Assembly (NCBI GenBank): GCA_009784525.1
Contig: WRBM01000010.1
Span: 1 to 54,258 of the forward strand
DNA from: Erysipelotrichales bacterium
GTDB lineage: Bacteria > Bacillota_I > Bacilli_A > Acholeplasmatales > WRBM01
Direction of reading: 5' to 3'
DNA length: 54,258 bases
Below are positions 17,207-26,320 of this stretch, piece after piece. The notes beneath the pieces were generated by a model, which had not been told where the DNA came from, did no database searches, and worked only from the letters and a program-made list of their open reading frames with translations. Each line of letters begins with the position of its first letter. Position 1 is the first letter of the stretch. Made by a program: the position numbers and the translations under genes.

Positions 17207-18397
17207 ATGAATAAAAAAAGAATTATAGAACTACAGCGCCTTTTTTCAGAAGAATTATTTGAATCAGTAATACCTTTTTGGACAAAGCATTCTTTAGATC
17301 ATGAATTTGGTGGTTATTATTCTTGTCTTGAGCGCGATGGCACTGTCTTTGATACAGATAAGTTTGCATGGATGCAAGGACGTGAAATCTGGATGTTTTC
17401 TAAGCTTTGTTCGGAGTATGGCGTAAAACCAGAGTGGCTTGAGGCAGCTAAACACGGCGTAGAATTTATGAAAGAATACGGGATCAATGAAAATGGAGAT
17501 ACCTATTTCTCGTTAGACCGTAAAGGTAATCCTTTAATGCAGCCTTACAATATTTATTCTGATTGTTTCTTGTGTACAGCGTATGCAGAATATTCCAGAG
17601 TCTCTGGCGATAAATGGGCCAAGGAAGAAGCGCTAAGGTTATACCAAAGAATTCAAGAAAGACAAACTTTACCTAAAGGAACGTGGACCAAACAAGTTCC
17701 TGGGGCTAGAGTTTTTTCGGCGATGTCCTTTCCGATGATTCAGATGACAATGGCAAGGGAATTAAAAGGTTATTTGCCAGATGAAATAGTTGAGCCAGTT
17801 ATTCAGTCTACATTAGATGCTTTTTGGTCAAAACATGTAGATTGGGAGAAAAAAAGAGTTTTTGAACGTGTTTTACCTGAGGGAGGACATAACTTTGATG
17901 TTATGGAAGGAAGGTTGTTAAATCCAGGACACGCTTTAGAAATTTTATGGCTAATTATGGATGTAGCTGCTAGTCGAAGTGATAAGAAAATGATTGATGA
18001 TTGTGCAGAAGTGATGTTATGGAGCATTGAAAGTGGTTGGGATAATAAATATGGAGGCATATATTATTATCAAGATTATTTAGGTTATCCAACCGAAAAG
18101 TTGGAGTCGACTATGAAATTATGGTGGGTTCATGCTGAAGCGATTGTCGCAATGTTATTGGCTTATAAATTAACGGGTAGAAAAGAGTTTTCTGACTGGT
18201 TTGAAAAAATTACGGAATATAGCTTTAAACATTTTTCTGATAAAAATAATGGCGGAGAATGGTTTGGCTATCTTGATAGACAAGGCGAACCTGTTTTCAC
18301 CCTTAAAGGCGGGAAATGGAAAGGTTTCTTTCATTTGCCAAGGACTTTAATGTTATGCGAGCAGTGGCTTTCAGATATGATAAAGGACAAAGTATGA
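17207..18397 (+). CDS. N-acylglucosamine 2-epimerase family protein
   Basis: The 396-residue protein has the alpha6/alpha6-barrel AGE family pattern. EFGGYYSCLERDG near residue 28, KFAWMQGREIWMFSKL, the histidine-bearing NPGHALEILW and WWVHAEAIVAML near residue 308 supply the pocket residues. Members epimerise N-acetylglucosamine/N-acetylmannosamine or isomerise free or beta-1,4-linked sugars. Without N-acetylmannosamine genes nearby the substrate is uncertain; cellobiose or mannose isomerisation is an alternative. CTAAAGGAGATA precedes the ATG. Its last bases overlap the next gene as ATGA. Confidence 0.92.
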   Translation: MNKKRIIELQRLFSEELFESVIPFWTKHSLDHEFGGYYSCLERDGTVFDTDKFAWMQGREIWMFSKLCSEYGVKPEWLEAAKHGVEFMKEYGINENGDTYFSLDRKGNPLMQPYNIYSDCFLCTAYAEYSRVSGDKWAKEEALRLYQRIQERQTLPKGTWTKQVPGARVFSAMSFPMIQMTMARELKGYLPDEIVEPVIQSTLDAFWSKHVDWEKKRVFERVLPEGGHNFDVMEGRLLNPGHALEILWLIMDVAASRSDKKMIDDCAEVMLWSIESGWDNKYGGIYYYQDYLGYPTEKLESTMKLWWVHAEAIVAMLLAYKLTGRKEFSDWFEKITEYSFKHFSDKNNGGEWFGYLDRQGEPVFTLKGGKWKGFFHLPRTLMLCEQWLSDMIKDKV

Positions 18398-19626
18398 TAA
18401 TAAAAAAAGCAGCCTATAACCTTTTTCCTGATGAAAAGAAGAATATTTTATATGTAGTTGGTGGAAAAGTTTATGCTATATGTTTGAAAACAGGAAAAGA
18501 GCTATTTTCTTTTTCTAGTGTTTCTAACCCTAATCAAATACTCTGGAGCGAAGATAGAAAGCTTCTAGTTGTTAAAAGTACAGTTGGTCAATTTGCTATC
18601 TATAATTACGGAGATTTTACTAATATTTTGCATAAATTTAAATTACCGAAAGTTATTAATACTGATTCAGACTTTGTTCTTTATAAAAATAAATTATATG
18701 GTATCGCAACCTCAACGCAAGGACTTAAATTAATGATTATTAATCTGGAAAATATGGAGATCAAACAATATCTCGCAACTGATTTTCAAATTAACATCAA
18801 AGATAAACTGAAGGGCTATATTCCGTATAACTTTGAGGGCATCTATAATGAAAGCATGATTTTAAGCAGTGGCTCGGATTTCGCTAAATTATTTTCTGGT
18901 GAAAAAGTAAAAAATGGCGATTTGCCTGCGCATTTATTTCTTGCGCAAATTGACGAGAATGATAAATTTGTTATTAAAAATGTCATTGAACAAATTGATT
19001 TTGAGATTTTTCCTAAAACGAATAATGTTTATAGATTATACAAAGATGGAAGTTATGAACATTATTACAAGTCAGAAAAATTTGATTTTACCGCTACTTA
19101 CAACTATTTAGAAATAATTCCAAAAGAAGCAGGTATTTTGACTGAGAAAAAAGAGAATGATTTGCCAATAGATTCGGAAAGCTATATTCGTGAAAATGGT
19201 ATAAGTAAACAAGTTCTTGAAACTTATGGCGATGAAGAAATTTTACATGGCGGCTTTTTCTGGGCGTTAGACAGACTAGAAGAAAAACAAGATGATGAGA
19301 ACATAAAAGCATTTTTAAATTATAATAGTGCAGGTAATGGTTTGCCAATTGATCAATATTTGCTTTTTGTTATTGGTTTGTTTCAGATGGAATATTTAAA
19401 TGGTGGTTACAGTCAGTATTTTCAAAACAAAGGTAATACAGTAATGATTGACTCTTTGTTATATGCTCTGAAAACAATTGGCGCTTTAGAAACATTTGCT
19501 TACGTAGAAAAGTGCGATAAATTAGAGGCAGAAGGAAAATTTGAAGAAATTGATGAAATAAGTTGCGAACTAACAGAAGATTATATTGGTAAAACAATAG
19601 AATATTTAAGAAAATTAATTAAATAA
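18394..19626 (+). CDS. Beta-propeller-like N-terminus fused to a DUF4375 (DMP19-like) domain
   Basis: A 410-residue cytosolic protein with no signal peptide. Residues 1-270 hold repeated beta-rich units (ILYVVGGKVYAICLKTGKEL, LVVKSTVGQFAIYNY and similar), like a WD/PQQ-type propeller. The last 120 residues match the DUF4375 pattern: FFWALDRL near the start, then LNGGYSQYFQNKG and a helix-rich end. The ATG overlaps the epimerase stop (ATGA), so production is tied to that enzyme. A longer frame begins at 18316 inside the epimerase gene and is rejected. Function unknown. Confidence 0.82.
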   Translation: MIIKKAAYNLFPDEKKNILYVVGGKVYAICLKTGKELFSFSSVSNPNQILWSEDRKLLVVKSTVGQFAIYNYGDFTNILHKFKLPKVINTDSDFVLYKNKLYGIATSTQGLKLMIINLENMEIKQYLATDFQINIKDKLKGYIPYNFEGIYNESMILSSGSDFAKLFSGEKVKNGDLPAHLFLAQIDENDKFVIKNVIEQIDFEIFPKTNNVYRLYKDGSYEHYYKSEKFDFTATYNYLEIIPKEAGILTEKKENDLPIDSESYIRENGISKQVLETYGDEEILHGGFFWALDRLEEKQDDENIKAFLNYNSAGNGLPIDQYLLFVIGLFQMEYLNGGYSQYFQNKGNTVMIDSLLYALKTIGALETFAYVEKCDKLEAEGKFEEIDEISCELTEDYIGKTIEYLRKLIK

Positions 19627-19639
19627 AAGGAGAATATCT

Positions 19640-19936
19640 ATGGAAAAAGCAGTATGGTTTATTTCTTATAAATTAGTAGAGGGTGCTTCGGTAGCGGACT
19701 TTTTATTTGCTTCAGAAAAAACGCAAAAGGAAGTTTTAGCAAAGAAAAAAGGCTTTATCTCTTGGCAAATATTAAATGATGGTGATACTTGGGTTGATTT
19801 AGTAACTTGGGAAACGATGAAAGATGCGGTTAATGCGGAGAGTAACGATGAGATGGATCCGGTGGCTATGGAATTTTATGCTTTCATTGAACCAAGTTCA
19901 CTAAAAATGCAAGCATATTCCATTAAAAGAAATTAA
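19640..19936 (+). CDS. Small ferredoxin-like-fold protein (antibiotic biosynthesis monooxygenase-like)
   Basis: 98 residues preceded by AAAGGAGAATATCT. The pattern ISYKLVEGASVADFL, then KGFISWQILNDGDTWVDLVTWETMKDA, resembles the dimeric alpha+beta barrel proteins of the ABM/EthD type, which act on small aromatic substrates or are of unknown role. No catalytic residue can be assigned. It lies 13 bases after the DUF4375 gene and before a terminator, so it ends that operon. Confidence 0.7.
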   Translation: MEKAVWFISYKLVEGASVADFLFASEKTQKEVLAKKKGFISWQILNDGDTWVDLVTWETMKDAVNAESNDEMDPVAMEFYAFIEPSSLKMQAYSIKRN

Positions 19937-19948
19937 CTTATTCGCCTT

Positions 19949-19970
19949 CCTCTTTATTAAAGAGGTTTTA
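19949..19970 (+). terminator. Terminator after the AGE operon
   Basis: CCTCTTTA (19949-19956) and TAAAGAGG (19958-19965) are perfectly complementary, followed by TTTTA. Confidence 0.7.
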
Positions 19971-19989
19971 AGATTACAGGGGGAATCAA

Positions 19990-20760
19990 ATGTATTATCC
20001 TAAGCAGATGCAATATCTTTTAGATCAAACACTTTTGCAATATGTTTCTTATACAGAAGAAATTATAGAATCGCTTCAGGATTTTGTTTTATGCTTTTGG
20101 GAAATGAAACCGAAAACTTTAGAAGTTATGAATATCAGAGATGTTATTGTAACAGATGGCTGTATTGATTTAGTTATGAACTATAAGGAAAAATTAGTTG
20201 GTTTTACAGGCATGAGCAAAACGGATTTTGACTTTGTGATTAATGCTCCGGCTGAATATTATGGCATAAGATTAAAACCTGGAGCTTTTGAACAATTAAT
20301 TGGTAAACCTGCGACAGAAGCTATGGATAGTTTTATTCCATTGGAAAAGCTAAAGTCTGATTTTGATTCAATAAAATTTTTTTCACTAAGTTTTGTTGAA
20401 TGTAAGGAATATTTAAAAGATTATATACAAAAACTAATTTATGGGAAAACACCGAATAAATTTGTTGGTTTGTTTGATGAATTAAGTAATAAGCTACCTT
20501 TAACAACAAAAGAACTTTATGATTTACTTAATTATAGTCCAAGACAATGCCAACGCTTATTTATGCAGCATTTTGGCCTTTCGCCGAAATTAGTTATTTC
20601 TATTATTCGTTTCCAACAATGTCTTGATATATTAATATCAGAAAAGTCCAAAGAGATTTTGGAAATAACAAACTATTACGATCAAGCGCACTTTATTAAT
20701 GATTTTAAGAAGAATATGGGGCTTACTCCTTTTGAATACATGAAAAAAATTAATGGGTGA
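19990..20760 (+). CDS. AraC-family transcriptional regulator
   Basis: 256 residues. The N-terminal 150 residues look like the DUF6597 type sensor (TDGCIDLVMNY and YYGIRLKPGAFEQLIGKPA are characteristic). The C-terminal 100 residues are an AraC double helix-turn-helix with SPRQCQRLFMQHFGLSPK and DQAHFINDFKKNMGLTPFEYM. An ACAGGGGGAATCA ribosome site precedes the ATG. The flavin-fold protein gene follows after a perfect inverted repeat, a natural candidate target. Confidence 0.9.
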   Translation: MYYPKQMQYLLDQTLLQYVSYTEEIIESLQDFVLCFWEMKPKTLEVMNIRDVIVTDGCIDLVMNYKEKLVGFTGMSKTDFDFVINAPAEYYGIRLKPGAFEQLIGKPATEAMDSFIPLEKLKSDFDSIKFFSLSFVECKEYLKDYIQKLIYGKTPNKFVGLFDELSNKLPLTTKELYDLLNYSPRQCQRLFMQHFGLSPKLVISIIRFQQCLDILISEKSKEILEITNYYDQAHFINDFKKNMGLTPFEYMKKING

Positions 20761-20775
20761 CGCATTTTTACAATC

Positions 20776-20805
20776 TTATTATTTTATTTTAAAGTAAAAT
20801 AATAA
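20776..20805. promoter_or_regulatory. Perfect inverted repeat between the AraC regulator and the PNPOx-like gene
   Basis: TTATTATTTTA (20776-20786) and TAAAATAATAA (20795-20805) with an 8-base loop. It could be a terminator without GC, or an operator. AT composition lowers significance. Confidence 0.4.
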
Positions 20806-20840
20806 TGCAAAAACAAAGAAATTTGAAAGGTGTTAAAAAA

Positions 20841-21302
20841 ATGAGTAAAGAAATTATTCAAAAGGCCGCAGATATTATTAATTCAAAAACAAATTATATT
20901 GGTGGCGGAATGGAAGGATATGCGGCTTTAAGCCTTATCGATGAAAATGGCTACCCGACAACTTCCACTTTAACTATTGCTAGAGCAGATGGCATAAATT
21001 GGCTAACATTTTGTACTTCGGTTAGCCGAGATTCAGTTAAAAGAATAAATAAATGTAATCGGGCGAGTATTTGTCTGAATTCTAGTGAATACAATATTAC
21101 TCTTGTTGGGACTATTGAAGTTTTAACTGATATTAAAACAAAGAAAGAAAACTGGATGCCAATAATGGATAATGGCGATCATTGGACAGGACCGGAAGAT
21201 CCAGAATTTTGTGTTTTGCGTTTTACGACAGAACGGTATAATCTTTTTGTTGGTTACGAAGAAGTTAAAGGTTTTTTAAAAGCACAAGAAACAAAAATTT
21301 AA
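20841..21302 (+). CDS. Pyridoxamine-5'-phosphate oxidase-like (split-barrel flavin-binding) protein
   Basis: 153 residues from the ATG at 20841, which has an AAAGGTG ribosome site; the upstream ATG at 20805 has none. The sequence has the general-stress-protein-26 pattern: YAALSLIDENGYPTTSTL, then WLTFCTSVSRDSVKRI, then a central strand with ITLVGTIEVL and the late FCVLRFTTERYNLFVGYE. Such proteins bind FMN, F420 or heme-type cofactors. No specific reaction can be given. Confidence 0.85.
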   Translation: MSKEIIQKAADIINSKTNYIGGGMEGYAALSLIDENGYPTTSTLTIARADGINWLTFCTSVSRDSVKRINKCNRASICLNSSEYNITLVGTIEVLTDIKTKKENWMPIMDNGDHWTGPEDPEFCVLRFTTERYNLFVGYEEVKGFLKAQETKI

Positions 21303-21311
21303 TTTGCGTCG

Positions 21312-21422
21312 ATGTTTACCTTTGAAGATGAATGTAAACAAGCAATCGAACTCTATAAGAAAGCTTTTAATGCAAAGGTAAAAGTGGAAATTTCTTTGAG
21401 CAAAATCCTTGCATATGCTTGA
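21312..21422 (+). pseudogene. N-terminal remnant of a PhnB-like VOC protein
   Basis: The frame reads MFTFEDECKQAIELYKKAFNAKV and stops after 36 residues. This is the first beta-alpha unit of the PhnB/glyoxalase-like VOC family, normally about 140 residues. After the stop another frame continues with HMLDENRNS, which suits the next family segment, so a frameshift plus deletion is likely. Confidence 0.6.
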
Positions 21423-21451
21423 TGAAAATAGAAATTCTTAGTATCATGAGA

Positions 21452-21495
21452 AAAAAGCCGAAGAAAAGGTAATTTAACCAAATCTACGGCTTTTT
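21452..21495. terminator. Bidirectional terminator between convergent genes
   Basis: AAAAAGCCG (21452-21460) pairs with CGGCTTTTT (21487-21495). An inner GGT/ACC pair helps close the 26-base loop. It separates plus-strand genes from the minus-strand membrane protein. Confidence 0.7.
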
Positions 21496-21507
21496 AAATT
21501 TAAAATT

Positions 21508-21978
21508 TTAATTTTGATTGTTTGCTTCGTTTGCTTTTTCTGATAATAACTTATCAGCTACTTCAATACGTTGTTTATTAACCGCAAAACCTAAAACTAA
21601 TAAAACGGCTCCTAATATAATTGATCCAACTTCAATAGCAACCCATAAAGTAGAATCCCAAGCATCGCCCATAGTAATAAATATAACACCAATTATCCCT
21701 AAAGAAAGAGCTGTTGCGCCTAAAAATAATAAGGCTGCCGGCGGTTGAAGATTATTATGATTACCTGCCTCTGCTAATTCATTATATTTTTTAGCATCAA
21801 TTGTGAAGTCTCCATAAAGTGCTAATCCTAATCCTATTGTTGCAATTATAATAGCTACGATTACTAATGCTTCACCAAGGTCTGCATCAGCTGTAAACCA
21901 AGCCATTAATAATCCAAGCGCGAACATTGTTTGGCCAATAATAGAGATAATACTTGATCTCATTCTTTTTTTATTCAT
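21508..21978 (-). CDS. Four-segment membrane protein of unknown function
   Basis: 156 residues with four hydrophobic segments (about 10-28, 37-55, 80-103 and 114-135) and polar ends rich in Asn and Lys. The ribosome site is AGGAGAAATTATA. I recognise no family. It stands alone: a terminator lies downstream and an AT-rich non-coding stretch upstream. Confidence 0.75.
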   Translation of the reverse strand: MNKKRMRSSIISIIGQTMFALGLLMAWFTADADLGEALVIVAIIIATIGLGLALYGDFTIDAKKYNELAEAGNHNNLQPPAALLFLGATALSLGIIGVIFITMGDAWDSTLWVAIEVGSIILGAVLLVLGFAVNKQRIEVADKLLSEKANEANNQN

Positions 21979-22270
21979 TATAATTTCTCCTATGTCAAAT
22001 TAATAATATTATAGCATTTATTTATTATTTTATCCAGCTAATTTAGTTTTTCCGCTAAAAAAATACAAAATGCAATTTCATTATGATTGAACTTTCGTTT
22101 GTATTGTTGCTAAGCCATTTTCATTTATCAGAGAGCTGAATTGACTAATTTTAACTGTTAAATTTTGTAAAACATTTTCATTTTTAACTTTATTTTCGAC
22201 TTTATCATAATATATCATTGATTAAATTTAAATATTAAATAATATGTAAATAATTTTCATGTATTTTTTC
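21979..22270. other. AT-rich intergenic stretch upstream of ppc
   Basis: No convincing gene. The minus strand has a 45-codon frame over 22081-22218 (ending NENGLATIQTKVQS) with no ribosome site; it may be a remnant of a longer protein. Confidence 0.4.
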
Positions 22271-22299
22271 TTGCAAATAATTTCAAAATATGATATAAT
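22271..22299 (+). promoter_or_regulatory. Sigma-A promoter of ppc
   Basis: TTGCAA (22271-22276), 17-base spacer, TATAAT (22294-22299). The 5' UTR is about 57 bases and ends in AGGAGG before the start. Confidence 0.75.
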
Positions 22300-22362
22300 C
22301 TTTCGATTTGACTTGCTGTGTATGCTTCACTTGGAATATATATAAATCTTAGGAGGATAACC

Positions 22363-25167
22363 ATGCTATATTTGTTAGATAAAAAAAATAATGATAAAGA
22401 GGCAGAGCTTGAGATGAAAGAAGCATCTTTGGCTATGAGCAAGGATATCCAATTTCTTGAAGGTATCTTAGGTGATACGATTTGTGAAGTTGATGGGCAA
22501 AAGACTTTTGATTTAATCCAGTCACTTCGAAAACATTTCGTTGATTTTTATAAAGACCGAAATCATGCGACAATGAGAAAGATGCTACAAAGACTTTCTG
22601 ATGGTGATATTTATAAAGCAAGCAGTGCGGCTGTCTGCTTATCAATTATCGCTAATATTGTTGAAGACCATCATCACATGCAAAGTTGGCGCTCTCGGCA
22701 GATTGCGGGCTCAACAACTATTGAAGGAAATTTAGATGCAGGATTAGAATTCGCTAAAAACAGCGGACTTTCAAATGATAAGTTAAAAGATTTTTTTACT
22801 AAGGCTTATATTGCGCCTGTTTTGACTGCGCATCCAACTGAAGTTCAAAGACGTACAATCTTAGCGATTAGAACTGCTATAACAGATTTACTTATTAAGC
22901 GTGATAAAGTAGAAGGTGCGACAAAAGAAGAATTTAAAGAAATTGAATTAGAATTACGCAGGCAAATTCTTACTTTATGGAAAACACGCGTTTTACGAGT
23001 TTCAAAACCTTCTGTACTTGATGAGGTTGAAAGCTTACTATATTATTTTGATAAAACATTTTTTGAAGCAGTTCCGAAAATTTATGACGCAGTGGAAAAA
23101 TCTATTGGTCAGATAGAAGAAACACCGGCCTTTTTACAAATCGCAAGTTGGGTCGGTGGTGACAGAGATGGAAATCCTTTTGTTGATGGGACAGTTTTAT
23201 CTGAGGCACTTTCCCGTCATGCAGAAAGAGCCATCAGTTTTTATATTGCGGAAATAGGTAAACTACATGATGATCTTGCGCTTACGGAATTAAAGTTGCG
23301 CGATAAGGTAACACCAAAACTTCAAACGTTGATTGATGAGTCACCAGATGAATCAGTTCGTCATGGTGATGAGCCGTATCGTCTGGCAGTTGCGACTATT
23401 CAAGCAAAATTAGCTTCCACTTATGAAAAATTCCTTGGTGATAAGCCTTCAATTGCGATGCCTTATTACGTTCGTGATGCCAAAGTATTGCCATATTCAC
23501 TATTAGAGGATTTTGTCGCTGACCTTAAGGCCTTAGAAGAATCACTTTTAAATCAAGGCTTAAAATTATTGACAACAGGAAGACTTAAAAAATTAATACA
23601 GGCAGTTAGAGTATTTGGTTGGACGCTCGCGCCTCTTGATATCAGACAAAATTCAATAGTGCATGGAAATGTAGTAGCTGAACTTCTGGAGTTTGTTAAT
23701 CCAAGTACAAACTATTTAAAGTTAAGTGAAGAAGAAAGAATCAATTTATTATTAAAAGAACTTTCGACTTCGCGTCCTTTGGTTTCCCAACATGCTGAAT
23801 ATAGTCCGGAAACTATGAAAGAACTGGCCATTTTTAATGCGGCTAAAAAAGCACAGGTACGTTATGGGATAAATTGTATTCGTACTGCAATTATTTCGAT
23901 GACACACGGACTCTCAGATATCTTAGAATTAGCTTTATTATTAAAAGAAGCTGGCATTGTTCGTTTAGAAGAATCAGTGACAGATATAAATATTGTTCCG
24001 TTATTTGAAACTATAGAAGATTTAAGAACGGCAAAAGGCATTATGGATAAATTATTATCAATCCCATTTTATCGTCAATTGCTTAAAAGTCGTAACGATG
24101 TTCAGGAAGTTATGGTAGGTTATTCAGATAGTAATAAAGACGGCGGTTATGTAACTTCCCGATTTGAACTATATAAAGCTGAAGCAGAGCTTGTCGAGGT
24201 ATTTGCTAAACATGGAGTAAGTTTAAGAATATTCCATGGTTGTGGTGGTTCAGTTGGGCGTGGAGGCGGACCGAGCTATCAGGCAATTCTTGCTCAGCCG
24301 AAGGATGCCGTTCAGGGTCAAATCAGATTGACAGAACAAGGTGAAGTTATTGCGGCTAAATACAGCAATCCTGAAGTTGGAAGAAGGCATCTGGAAGTAT
24401 TTGTCGCTGCGACGCTTGCGGCGGAAGTAGGGCCTTTAAAGTCAGATTTTTGTGACAAAGATTTTATTAAAGATTTTGGCGAGCTTTCAGAATTTGCTTT
24501 TAAAGCTTATAGAAATCTTGTATATGAAACAAAAGGCTTTGAAGATTATTTTTGGCAATCAACAGTAATTGCGGAAATTGCTTCATTAAATATCGGCTCA
24601 CGACCGACTTCAAGAGCAAAAAGTAGAAAGATTGAGGATTTAAGGGCGATACCGTGGGTATTTTCCTGGTCACAGTGCCGGGTAATGTTGCCTGGATGGT
24701 ATGGATTTGGAACGGCTGTTGATCAATTCTTGGAAAAACATGGTAAAAAGAAGGGCTTGGATTTATTAAAATCCATGTTTGAAACTTGGCCTGTTTTTAC
24801 TACGATGCTTAATAATATGGAAATGGTATTAACAAAAGCAGATATGGGGATTGCGGCACATTATGCCGAATTAGTTGAAGATAAAAAAATCCGTGACGCC
24901 ATTTTTCCGCGCATTGTTGCGGAATATGAGCGCGCAAGTAAACATTTGCTTTTGATTACTGGCCAGAAAAACTTATTAGATAATAATCCAGCATTACGAC
25001 AAGTAATCGCTAGTCGACTGCCTTCTTTAGATCCTTTGAATCATGTTCAGGTGGAAATGCTTAGGCGTCATCGTAACGCCTTACTTGGAGAAGAGAATGA
25101 GCGCATCAAAAGAGGTGTGCAAATATCAATAAACGCAATAACTTCAGTTTTACGCAATAGCGGTTAG
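22363..25167 (+). CDS. ppc: Phosphoenolpyruvate carboxylase
   Basis: 934 residues, within the 880-970 range of the bacterial enzyme. It carboxylates PEP with bicarbonate to oxaloacetate. Signature motifs are intact: TAHPTEVQRR with the essential histidine, WVGGDRDGNPFV, GYSDSNKDGGY, and FHGCGGSVGRGGGP with the glycine-rich loop. RLTEQGEVI and the C-terminal region around VQISINAITSVLRNSG are also family-like. The ATG at 22363 has an ideal AGGAGG site; the longer frame starts in the leader. It is co-transcribed with the EamA transporter. Confidence 0.98.
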   Translation: MLYLLDKKNNDKEAELEMKEASLAMSKDIQFLEGILGDTICEVDGQKTFDLIQSLRKHFVDFYKDRNHATMRKMLQRLSDGDIYKASSAAVCLSIIANIVEDHHHMQSWRSRQIAGSTTIEGNLDAGLEFAKNSGLSNDKLKDFFTKAYIAPVLTAHPTEVQRRTILAIRTAITDLLIKRDKVEGATKEEFKEIELELRRQILTLWKTRVLRVSKPSVLDEVESLLYYFDKTFFEAVPKIYDAVEKSIGQIEETPAFLQIASWVGGDRDGNPFVDGTVLSEALSRHAERAISFYIAEIGKLHDDLALTELKLRDKVTPKLQTLIDESPDESVRHGDEPYRLAVATIQAKLASTYEKFLGDKPSIAMPYYVRDAKVLPYSLLEDFVADLKALEESLLNQGLKLLTTGRLKKLIQAVRVFGWTLAPLDIRQNSIVHGNVVAELLEFVNPSTNYLKLSEEERINLLLKELSTSRPLVSQHAEYSPETMKELAIFNAAKKAQVRYGINCIRTAIISMTHGLSDILELALLLKEAGIVRLEESVTDINIVPLFETIEDLRTAKGIMDKLLSIPFYRQLLKSRNDVQEVMVGYSDSNKDGGYVTSRFELYKAEAELVEVFAKHGVSLRIFHGCGGSVGRGGGPSYQAILAQPKDAVQGQIRLTEQGEVIAAKYSNPEVGRRHLEVFVAATLAAEVGPLKSDFCDKDFIKDFGELSEFAFKAYRNLVYETKGFEDYFWQSTVIAEIASLNIGSRPTSRAKSRKIEDLRAIPWVFSWSQCRVMLPGWYGFGTAVDQFLEKHGKKKGLDLLKSMFETWPVFTTMLNNMEMVLTKADMGIAAHYAELVEDKKIRDAIFPRIVAEYERASKHLLLITGQKNLLDNNPALRQVIASRLPSLDPLNHVQVEMLRRHRNALLGEENERIKRGVQISINAITSVLRNSG

Positions 25168-25179
25168 GAGACCGAATAA

Positions 25180-26124
25180 ATGTATTATTTTTTATTAGTC
25201 CCAATGATAATGGGATTTGCGACAGAGAGTTTGTTATGGAAGCGGAATAAATTAAAGCCGCTAGCCTCTCTAATTGGAAATGCAACATGGCGATTTGTAT
25301 TTGTATTTTCAGTTTTTATGGTTTTCTTTGCGATTAACGGAACGGAAGTTTTTGATAATCTAACTTTGGAAGTACTAGGCTTTACCTTATTGTTACATGT
25401 TTTTGGGGTTTCAGCTGTTATGTTGATGGTTAAGATCATGCAAAACATGTGTGTGTCTATTGTCGAGCCACTATCTTTGTTTAGAATAATTCCTTTAACA
25501 ATTCTTTCCTGGTTAATATTCGGCGGTAATTTATCGCCTTGGGAATTTGTCTTAGTAGCGCTAATATTTGTTTTCTGTGCCTCGCTTGGTTTTTTTCAAA
25601 GAAGACACGAAAGCAATTTGAAAAAGGCTTGTTGCACGCCAGCACTTGACGGCAGCATTGAAAAAGTAGATGGACCTGTTGGTGATTTTAATAAAGGCTT
25701 AATATATATGGCGCTTTGGACTTTATGTGCTGTAACAATGGATTTGATTATTAATCATATGTCGCATACGGGTGTTCATCCGATAACTTTCTCAGCACTT
25801 AGAGCAATAACCTTTCTTGGAGTGGCTTTCTTAGTCTTTATGATTTTTAAAAGAGGTAATCGTAAAGAAACACTTGTTAAAGCTGTAAAAAATAAGATCA
25901 TGATTATGATTGGGGCTATATTTGCTCTTCATAGTATTTTGTTTATAACTCTTTTATTAAATGTCGATAACGTGGGAATCTTAGCCGCAATCGGGGTTAC
26001 ATCAGTTCCATTAGTTGTTTTATGTGGCACTTTATTGATGAAAGAAAGAATTAAGTGGTATTCTTATATCTTTATTGGATTGATTGTTGCCTGTGTAATA
26101 ATATTGACGATTTATCAAATTTAA
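25180..26124 (+). CDS. EamA/DMT-superfamily transporter
   Basis: 314 residues with about ten membrane segments in two halves of five, joined by a polar stretch at about 138-170 (RRHESNLKKACCTPALDG) that may face the cytoplasm. The second half ends in the usual VPLVVLCGTLLMKERIKW motif. Its ribosome site TTAGGAGA overlaps the ppc stop, so the two form an operon. DMT exporters move amino acids, sugars or other metabolites. Export of an oxaloacetate-derived product is possible but unproved. Confidence 0.87.
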   Translation: MYYFLLVPMIMGFATESLLWKRNKLKPLASLIGNATWRFVFVFSVFMVFFAINGTEVFDNLTLEVLGFTLLLHVFGVSAVMLMVKIMQNMCVSIVEPLSLFRIIPLTILSWLIFGGNLSPWEFVLVALIFVFCASLGFFQRRHESNLKKACCTPALDGSIEKVDGPVGDFNKGLIYMALWTLCAVTMDLIINHMSHTGVHPITFSALRAITFLGVAFLVFMIFKRGNRKETLVKAVKNKIMIMIGAIFALHSILFITLLLNVDNVGILAAIGVTSVPLVVLCGTLLMKERIKWYSYIFIGLIVACVIILTIYQI

Positions 26125-26150
26125 AAATATAAAAGTAAATTAAGTATATT

Positions 26151-26186
26151 AAAACGAGAATACGTGATTGAAAATTCTCGTTTTTT
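26151..26186 (+). terminator. Terminator of the ppc operon
   Basis: AAAACGAGAA (26151-26160) and TTCTCGTTTT (26175-26184) with a 14-base loop and a T run. Confidence 0.85.
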
Positions 26187-26320
26187 ATTGTATTTTGAAA
26201 GCCAATAAAGTACAGATACTGAAATAAAAATAATCGATTTTTAAAAAAATCTCATCGGACAAATATCACGAATTACTAGTTAAAGCATATACTAACTACG
26301 AAAATGAAAGGAATTAGTAT

